From the NCBI RefSeq assembly GCF_040438645.1, contig NZ_CP159256.1, positions 1 through 64,000 on the forward strand: 64,000 nucleotides of DNA. Direction: 5' to 3'. Every line of letters begins with the position of its first letter. Position 1 is the stretch's first letter. This stretch comes from Mesorhizobium sp. WSM2240 (GTDB lineage Bacteria > Pseudomonadota > Alphaproteobacteria > Rhizobiales > Rhizobiaceae). The notes below the pieces were generated by a model, which searched no databases, was not told where the DNA came from, and worked only from the letters and a program-made list of their open reading frames with translations. Shown one piece after another: positions 58,521 through 64,000 of the stretch. Position numbers and translations under genes: made by a program.

Positions 58521-59321
58521 ATGCCCATTAAGAAGGATGACAGCGGCAAGCGCTGGGTCGAGATGGAACTGGTCGTGCCCGGCACGCCCGAACTGGTGTG
58601 GCAGGCGATGGCCACCGGCCCCGGCAACACCGCCTGGTTCACGCGGACCACGATCGACGAGCGCGTCGGCGGGACGATTCATTTCAACTTCGGCCCCAAC
58701 GGAGAGTCCAAGGGCGAGGTGACGGTCTGGGAGCCGCCCTCGCGGTTCGGCTATGTCGAACGCGACTGGGCCGAGGGCGCACCGCCGGTCGCCACCGAAA
58801 TCACCGTGACGGCCAGATCGGGCGACCGCTGCGTCGTTCGCATGGTCCATTCGCTGTTCGCCTCCGCGGATGACTGGGACGACCAGTTGGAAGGCTTCGA
58901 GGGCGGCTGGCCCGGCTTCTTCCAGGTGTTGCGCATCTATCTCGCGCATTTCGCTGGCATGAAGGCTGCGTCATTTCTTGTCATGACGAGCGTGAAAGCG
59001 CCCCATCTCGATGTCTGGAAGCAACTGATCGAAGCGTTCGGTCTCGCCGGCACCGATGTCGCAGAGGAGTGGACCCTGCAAACGCCCGAGAAACTGTCTG
59101 GCATCGTCGATCGCGTGGAGCAGGACGAAAGGCAGCGCTATTTGCTGTTGCGGCTGAGCCAGCCCGGTCCCGGCATCGCGCTGATCGGCACCTATGGCAT
59201 CGGCGATGCCACCAACGCCAGCTTGGCGTTCTATTTCTACGGCGACGATGTCGAACAACGCACGGCGACGAGCGAATCCAAGTGGCGCGAGTGGCTCGGA
59301 AAAACCTTCAACCGGGCTTAG
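58521..59321 (+). CDS. SRPBCC (AHSA1-like) domain protein
   Basis: This 266-residue protein opens WVEMELVVPGTPELVWQAMA, then TGPGNTAWFTRTTIDERVGG and EVTVWEPPSRFGYVERDW, the START-like/AHSA1 pattern (residues 10-150). The following ~110 residues (about 155-266) look like a second, weaker SRPBCC-like half. It probably binds a hydrophobic ligand. It is cotranscribed with the ArsR regulator, a common pairing in soil bacteria. Confidence 0.88.
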   Translation: MPIKKDDSGKRWVEMELVVPGTPELVWQAMATGPGNTAWFTRTTIDERVGGTIHFNFGPNGESKGEVTVWEPPSRFGYVERDWAEGAPPVATEITVTARSGDRCVVRMVHSLFASADDWDDQLEGFEGGWPGFFQVLRIYLAHFAGMKAASFLVMTSVKAPHLDVWKQLIEAFGLAGTDVAEEWTLQTPEKLSGIVDRVEQDERQRYLLLRLSQPGPGIALIGTYGIGDATNASLAFYFYGDDVEQRTATSESKWREWLGKTFNRA

Positions 59322-59632
59322 CGACGAGTGTTGGAGGCTATTGCAGGTTTTGGGCAGCGACAGCAGGGAGCGGGACGACCGCAACGAGGTCGATTTCTGT
59401 CGGAAGGGGCAAACATCGACACGGCTGGATGCGGATCGGCTGACCTGGTGGTAAGCCGAAAGGCAGCTTTCGGGGAGCAACTTGCAAAATCAGACGCGTA
59501 GCCTGACAGGCTTATTTGGCCGGAATCGGCCCTTCGATTTGCACCGCCAGCCTCTTTGCTAAATCATGGGGTAGAACGGTGCAGAACTGTTGAGGTAATG
59601 CACGGGACGGCAATCTAATCAGTGGTCAGTAA
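59322..59632. other. Intergenic region without recognisable genes
   Basis: No ORF with family features and no clear hairpin was seen in these 311 bases. Confidence 0.5.
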
Positions 59633-60073
59633 ATGAGATTAATAACGACATACGAGAGCAAGCACTTTTCCGGCGTGGATAACCTCTGGAAAGAAGCATT
59701 TCCCAATGATGGGCCTTGGAACGCTGCTGTTACTGCAATCGCCGAAAAACTCAGGTTTCAGCCTGACTTAATGCTCGTCGCTCTCGACGGAGATAAAGTT
59801 GTTGGCTCCGTGATGGCTGGTTATGAAGGGCATCGGGGATGGATTTCGCGTATTGCAGTGTTGAGGTCGCATCGCAATAGTGGAGTTGGGCGAGACCTTC
59901 TCGTAGAGGCCGAACGTCGCCTTGCGGCTCTCGGCTGCATAAAGGTGAATTTGCAGGTAGTCGAATCAAACGCGGCCACGGTCGAGTTCTACGAAAGGTC
60001 AGGATATCGGATCGAGCCACGGATTAGCATGAGCAAACATCTTCCTCCCTCGACATCATCGCCCGCGAGCTAA
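59633..60073 (+). CDS. GNAT-family acetyltransferase
   Basis: This 146-residue GNAT protein has motif A in ISRIAVLRSHRNSGVGRDLLVEAERRL with the acetyl-CoA loop R-x-x-G-x-G, and the C-terminal VNLQVVESNAATVEFYERSGYRIEPRISMSK. It is of the YpeA/RimI-like size class; the acceptor is unknown. Its base composition is slightly less GC-rich than its neighbours. Confidence 0.9.
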   Translation: MRLITTYESKHFSGVDNLWKEAFPNDGPWNAAVTAIAEKLRFQPDLMLVALDGDKVVGSVMAGYEGHRGWISRIAVLRSHRNSGVGRDLLVEAERRLAALGCIKVNLQVVESNAATVEFYERSGYRIEPRISMSKHLPPSTSSPAS

Positions 60074-60128
60074 AATCAAACGTCGGCTTTCGGGGAACCC
60101 GCAGAAAGGTGCGTCCGAGATCCGGGCG

Positions 60129-60656
60129 CTATCGGTCGAGTCCCTCTGAACGATAGAAGCTTCCGAGCGACCGCGGTGTAGCAAGTCTAACTTTGGGCAG
60201 GCGTACGGTCGCGAAGAGCGCGTCGTAGCGCTTACGGTTTGCAGGTGTGGTCAAAGCGATGTACCGGATCATCGCCCATTTAACGCTGTCCTTGCCACCT
60301 TCCAGTCCTCCGACACGTTCGCGTTCAAACCAACAACGACGAACGTACCGCAAAAGACTGAGACCGGTCGAAGCATCGAGCAGGATCACGCCTGTCGCTC
60401 GTTCCAGCCGTTGTGGGAGGCACCGAGAATAGTTGCCATCCATCACCCAGCGCTCGCCGGATATGGCCTCATCGTGCAACCCGATGAATTCGTTATACGA
60501 ACGGGGCTGCCAGTCTGTATTTGGGCGATGATGCAGCTGATCGAGATGGATTGGGGGCAGATCACGCGCTCGACCGATGGCTTTCGCTAGCGTCGATTTC
60601 CCGCTGTTAGACGGGCCCATGATGCAGATACGTGGTCCAAGATCATCGAGGGTCAT
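60129..60656 (-). CDS. P-loop kinase-like ATPase (adenylate-kinase/FlaR-like)
   Basis: This protein of about 175 residues is read from Met 60656 (MTLDDLGPRICIMGPSNSGK). Walker A is GPSNSGKST, then a LDQLHHRPNTDWQPRSYNEF segment, a VMDGNYSRCLPQRLERATGVILLDAS Walker B region and an Arg-rich lid (RYVRRCWFERERVGG). This is the small family often called topology modulation or adenylate kinase-related proteins. The substrate is unknown. Confidence 0.82.
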   Translation of the reverse strand: MTLDDLGPRICIMGPSNSGKSTLAKAIGRARDLPPIHLDQLHHRPNTDWQPRSYNEFIGLHDEAISGERWVMDGNYSRCLPQRLERATGVILLDASTGLSLLRYVRRCWFERERVGGLEGGKDSVKWAMIRYIALTTPANRKRYDALFATVRLPKVRLATPRSLGSFYRSEGLDR

Positions 60657-60904
60657 AATGCGCAAGCTACGACTGCTTATGGGGGTACCGCAACGCTCTT
60701 TGACCGGCCGCAATTCGGTCGGCACCAGAACGGCCGCTTCTCAACAAAACCATCCCGTAAGCTGACGGGTCGCTCACGGCCCCCGTCCAGACAAAGTTTG
60801 CCCAATCGGCTTTGCGCCTGATGCACGCTTACTTGGTCGTGCGCAGACTTCCAGAAAACCTGAGACGGCCACGGCGGACCGGCAGGCTGCGTATCCGGGC
60901 TCTT

Positions 60905-61398
60905 TTATTGAGCGGCTAGCGGCCAAAGTGCCTGGACAAGGTTCTCGGCGTCGAGCCCAAACCCGTCGTACACGACGCGGCCATCGGGCGCGATCACAAC
61001 GAACCACGGGGTTCCTCCGGAGCGATATGCCGCCATGATCGCAGGCATGGTGTCTGCTGAGGCAGGATCGGCGGCGGCGTGCCCGAAGGGAACACGCAGC
61101 CCATATCGTTGTTGATTCTCCCGCAGACGATCGAAGGTGTTGACGTCCGAACCTTTGAACACGGTTTGGATAGCCGCCAGGCCGACACTCCTTTGCCGCG
61201 AAGTTTTTCGGCGAGGGTCACGAATGTGGGAAAGCCATGCGCATGGCAGCCCGCACACCAATCCTGGAAGAAATACAGTATCCTGAAACCCTGTCCCAGT
61301 TCGGCCAGGGACAACGGGCCGCGCCCGGCGCCATCTTCATCTATCCAACGGATATCCTCCAGCGGAGGAGCATGCAGGCCGACGATTCCCGTTTCCAT
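60905..61398 (-). pseudogene. Thioredoxin-like (TlpA-type) protein, frameshifted
   Basis: From ATG 61398 (GGAGG upstream) the first frame gives PLSLAELGQGFRILYFFQDWCAGCHAHGFPTFVTLAEKLRGKGV, with a CAGC redox pair. A one-base deletion at about 61185-61190 moves the frame to VGLAAIQTVFKGSDVNTF, then TPWFVVIAPDGRVVYDGFGL with the cis-Pro (TPW), ending at 60905. Joined, it is a roughly 165-residue TlpA-like thioredoxin. Its place after msrB-msrA suggests it was the reductant for the sulfoxide reductases. Confidence 0.8.
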
Positions 61399-61449
61399 GA
61401 AATCCTCCATGCGGGAACTCGCCGCGCGACGCCGCGAGCACCGGATCGG

Positions 61450-61962
61450 CTAGGCGGCGTCGCTTTCCCTGTGCGGCAGCACCCAATCGGGGCGGGCAAA
61501 GTGGCAGGTGTAGCCGTTCGGGATGCGCTCGAGATAATCCTGGTGCTCGGGCTCGGCCTCCCAGAAATCGCCGACCGGCTCGACTTCGGTGACGACCTTG
61601 CCCGGCCACAGTCCCGATGCATCGACATCGGCGATGGTATCGAGCGCGACGGCCTTCTGCTCATCGCTGGTGAAATAGATGGCCGAGCGATAGCTCGTGC
61701 CGCGGTCGTTCCCCTGCCGGTTCAGCGTCGTCGGGTCGTGGATCTGGAAGAAGAACTCAAGCAGGCGGCGGTAGGTGGTCTTCGCGGGATCGAAGATGAT
61801 CTCGATCGCCTCGGCATGGGTGCCGTGATTGCGATAGGTCGCGTTCGGCACGTCGCCGCCCGTGTATCCGACACGGGTCGAGACCACGCCCGGCAGCTTG
61901 CGGATGAGGTCCTGCATGCCCCAGAAGCAGCCGCCGGCGAGAACAGCGCGTTCAGTCGTCAT
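61450..61962 (-). CDS. msrA: Peptide-methionine (S)-S-oxide reductase MsrA
   Basis: This 170-residue enzyme reduces the S-form of methionine sulfoxide. [20 protein letters not shown] has the GCFWG active-site Cys. [51 protein letters not shown] and [13 protein letters not shown] are fully typical. The start at 61962 overlaps the msrB stop (ATGA), so the genes are coupled. A much longer frame reaching upstream is antisense/overlap noise. Confidence 0.96.
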   Translation of the reverse strand: MTTERAVLAGGCFWGMQDLIRKLPGVVSTRVGYTGGDVPNATYRNHGTHAEAIEIIFDPAKTTYRRLLEFFFQIHDPTTLNRQGNDRGTSYRSAIYFTSDEQKAVALDTIADVDASGLWPGKVVTEVEPVGDFWEAEPEHQDYLERIPNGYTCHFARPDWVLPHRESDAA

Positions 61963-62408
61963 CGGATGTCCTCCACCTGGTTGAGATATTCTCCGTAACC
62001 CTGGCTTTCCATCTCCTCGCGCGGCACGAAGCGCAGCGAGGCGGAATTGATGCAGTAGCGCAGGCCGCCGCGGTCGCTCGGCCCGTCCGTGAAAACATGA
62101 CCGAGATGGCTGTCGCCATGCGTCGAACGCACTTGGGTGCGGATCATGCCATGGCTGTCGTCGCGCAGCTCGTCCACGTTCGCGGGTTCGATCGGCTTGG
62201 TAAAGCTCGGCCACCCGCAGCCGGATTCGTATTTGTCCGACGATGCGAACAGCGGTTCGCCCGAGACGATATCGACATAGATGCCGGGCTCCTTGTTGTA
62301 GAGGAGCGCGCCGGTCCCAGGCCGCTCGGTGCCGCTCTGCTGCGTCACCCGAAACTCCTCGGGCGACAGGCTGGCGATCGCGGCTTCTGTCTTCTTGTAG
62401 GTGGCCAT
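61959..62408 (-). CDS. msrB: Peptide-methionine (R)-S-oxide reductase MsrB
   Basis: This 149-residue enzyme reduces the R-form. Features are [30 protein letters not shown], the resolving-type [24 protein letters not shown] with its His, and the catalytic [11 protein letters not shown]. It has no CxxC zinc pairs, so it belongs to the non-zinc class. It is the first gene of msrB-msrA-thioredoxin. Confidence 0.96.
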   Translation of the reverse strand: MATYKKTEAAIASLSPEEFRVTQQSGTERPGTGALLYNKEPGIYVDIVSGEPLFASSDKYESGCGWPSFTKPIEPANVDELRDDSHGMIRTQVRSTHGDSHLGHVFTDGPSDRGGLRYCINSASLRFVPREEMESQGYGEYLNQVEDIR

Positions 62409-62511
62409 GGGTCCTCCATCGAATTCCTGTCCCCAAGATGGATACCCGGCCCGAAGGTGTCCAATACGCCGCGACTATAATTTCGATGTGCCGCCGGCAT
62501 GTCTGAAGAAT

Positions 62512-63387
62512 TCATGACCACGCGTGACGCTCGATCAGCACGCGGAGCTGCCGCAGCGCCGCCGCCGTTCCCGATCCTGAGATCGACTGGAATGCGACCG
62601 TGCGCGACAGATCCAGCGTATCGACCGGGCGCAACGCCAGGCCGTCGACGATTGCCGAGCGCTCCGGCAGCATGCAGACGCCAGCGCCTTCCGCCACGGC
62701 CTGCTGGATCAGATCCTCACGTTCGGATCTGAGCCGCGGTATCATGATGATCGCGCGCTCGTGCAGATGGTTCTGAACGCGCGTGCGGAACTCGCACTGG
62801 AGCCGATCGAGGTACGGTTGCTCGGACAGGTCCGACAGCGAGACCGAGCGCTGTCTCGCCAGGCTGTGCCCTTGCGCCATCGCCAGCAGGAGCCGCTCGC
62901 TGAACATCTCGACGGTGGCGATCTTGCTGTTTCCGGCTGTCGGGTCCGTGCAGAAGCACCCGTCGATCTGACCGCCGAGGAGACGATCCAGCCCTTCGTC
63001 GCGGGTGATCGGCCGGAGGACCAGTTCAAGCATCGGCATCTGGCGGAGGGCGTGCGAAACGAAGCCGGTGATCAGCGCCGGCGCGATGGTGTTCACGATG
63101 CCCAGCGTCAGGGTCTCGCGGCGGCCGCGTACCCGGTTGAGCGATATCGCCCGGACCCGCTGCTCGCTGTCGGCGATCGCGGCAAATTCGGATCGGATGT
63201 CGCGGCCAAGCGACGTCAGCCGGCTGTCTTTCCCATCGCGATAGACCAGCGTTCCGCCCAGCTCCTGTTCGAGCCGCTGGATCGCGCGGGTGAGCGTCGG
63301 CTGGGACACGCCGCTCCGCATGGCTGCCTCGGTGAAGTTGAGGGTGTCCGCCAGGTTCAGGAAATATCGAATCTGGTTGAGTTCCAT
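62512..63387 (-). CDS. LysR-type regulator
   Basis: This 291-residue protein has its helix-turn-helix at about 3-60 (LNQIRYFLNLADTLNFTEAAMRSGVSQPTLTRAIQRLEQELGGTLVYRD). The effector domain has LTLGIVNTIAPALITGFVSH and VAEGAGVCMLPERSA. It is divergent from the alcohol dehydrogenase at 63610 with about 220 bases between, a common LysR layout. It probably controls that gene. Confidence 0.92.
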   Translation of the reverse strand: MELNQIRYFLNLADTLNFTEAAMRSGVSQPTLTRAIQRLEQELGGTLVYRDGKDSRLTSLGRDIRSEFAAIADSEQRVRAISLNRVRGRRETLTLGIVNTIAPALITGFVSHALRQMPMLELVLRPITRDEGLDRLLGGQIDGCFCTDPTAGNSKIATVEMFSERLLLAMAQGHSLARQRSVSLSDLSEQPYLDRLQCEFRTRVQNHLHERAIIMIPRLRSEREDLIQQAVAEGAGVCMLPERSAIVDGLALRPVDTLDLSRTVAFQSISGSGTAAALRQLRVLIERHAWS

Positions 63388-63609
63388 CGCTCTTCCCTCA
63401 CCGCATCTCCGGTGCCGCCGTCAGGTCGGCCAGCGCGCTGCCGAGTGCGGCAATGGCCGATCCGCATGGAAACTATGCACGCCGGCTATTGGCAATTTCC
63501 GTTCCGCGCTGCGACAGTTGAAATCATCGATGACCGCTACCGGTTCGCTACCCATACCGGCCGGCAGGCGGCATTTCCACCAGAGACAGGCGACGGAGGA
63601 GGCATCCCG

Positions 63610-64000
63610 ATGAGAGCAATCGTTGTAACCGATCAGGCTGCGGGAACGGCCGGGATGAAGCTGGTGGAGCGACCCGAGCCGCAGGCGGCGATAAACGACG
63701 TCGTTGTCCGCGTTCATGCAGCGGGATTTGTGAACACCGAACTCGGTTGGCCTTCGACCTGGGCTGATCGCCGTGACCACGACCGTACACCATCCATCCC
63801 CGGGCACGAGCTTGCCGGCGTCGTCACCGCCCTCGGCTATGGCACCACGGGACTGTCGGTGGGACAGCGCGTGTTCGGCCTCGCGGACTGGCACCGCGAC
63901 GGCACGCTGGCGGAGTATGTCGCCATGGCGGCCCGCAACCTGGCGCCCTTGCCGGGGGATGTCGATTTCACGGTGGGCGCGAGCCTGCCCATCTCTGGCC
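63610..64000 (+). CDS. Zinc-type alcohol dehydrogenase / NADP-dependent oxidoreductase (cut by window end)
   Basis: ATG 63610 follows GGAGGAGG. The first 130 residues read MRAIVVTDQAAGTAGMKLVE, then DVVVRVHAAGFVNTELGWPS, GHELAGVVTALGYGTTGLSVGQRVFGLADW and GTLAEYVAMAARNLAPLPGD, the N-terminal GroES-like half of medium-chain dehydrogenases. The Cys and His of a classic zinc site are only partly present, so a quinone-reductase-like activity is possible. The gene continues past base 64000. Confidence 0.88.
   Translation, partial: MRAIVVTDQAAGTAGMKLVERPEPQAAINDVVVRVHAAGFVNTELGWPSTWADRRDHDRTPSIPGHELAGVVTALGYGTTGLSVGQRVFGLADWHRDGTLAEYVAMAARNLAPLPGDVDFTVGASLPISG

Noticed and set aside
1..64000. tRNA, rRNA or CRISPR loci
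   Set aside because: No cloverleaf-like or rRNA-like sequence and no regularly spaced short repeats were seen by eye.

Overview
The window opens exactly on a repABC replication/partition operon, so it is most likely the conventional start of a plasmid or chromid of a Rhizobiales bacterium. Several family types support a Mesorhizobium/Phyllobacteriaceae-like host: repABC with a ctRNA, a DUF1612 (RHE_PE00001-type) protein, DUF982, DUF6894, DUF2092, and TolB-like/TPR regulators. The species call is inference. The DNA is GC-rich. I saw no rRNA or tRNA gene and no CRISPR array.

Layout. 1-3.9 kb: repA-repB-ctRNA-repC, followed by two extra decayed copies of the repC tail. 3.9-9.1 kb: a stabilisation/integration block with two Xre/RES toxin-antitoxin pairs flanking a tyrosine recombinase (with a duplicated tail) and a frameshifted DUF1612 gene. 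9.4-14.3 kb: an IclR regulator divergent from a polar amino-acid-type ABC transporter whose ATPase carries an in-frame TAG, then RidA and a wrecked SelA-like gene. 14.6-21.6 kb: a winged-helix/TolB-like/TPR regulator among many small proteins, a strong terminator and a candidate trans-acting sRNA with a CUCCC loop. 22.2-33.4 kb: an envelope block (beta-barrel OMP, DUF900 lipoprotein, small secreted protein, DUF2092, a second TPR regulator, DUF1254, a membrane-fusion protein pair and a large MscS channel), with a shared GTAAATTAC-type palindrome before the regulator and before the DUF2092 operon. 33.4-37.4 kb: a gene graveyard (glycine-zipper lipoprotein, second DUF2092, SAM domain, IS110 fragment) with one intact PIG-V-like membrane glycosyltransferase.

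37.5-54.8 kb: mostly chromosome-like metabolic and regulatory genes. These include an MFS transporter, MarR/VOC, SnoaL, an ECF sigma factor with a ferritin-like gene (premature TAA) and HiPIP, LysR regulators, VOC, an SDR/LacI chimera of remnants, a ThDP enzyme with an aldehyde dehydrogenase, an LLM oxidoreductase, pirin, a DUF5996-GNAT fusion and DUF2188. 55.0-57.4 kb: an integrase with a DUF3168 phage-tail-type protein and tiny membrane proteins, probably an eroded integrated element. 57.4-64 kb: ArsR/SRPBCC, GNAT, an AAA kinase-like protein, an msrB-msrA-thioredoxin methionine sulfoxide repair operon (thioredoxin frameshifted), and LysR divergent from a zinc-type alcohol dehydrogenase cut by the window end.

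A recurring theme is genes broken by one lesion (TAG, TAA or a one-base shift) amid older multi-lesion remnants and dispersed degenerate repeats. That fits an accessory replicon under decay and recombination, though sequencing error cannot be excluded for the single-lesion cases.
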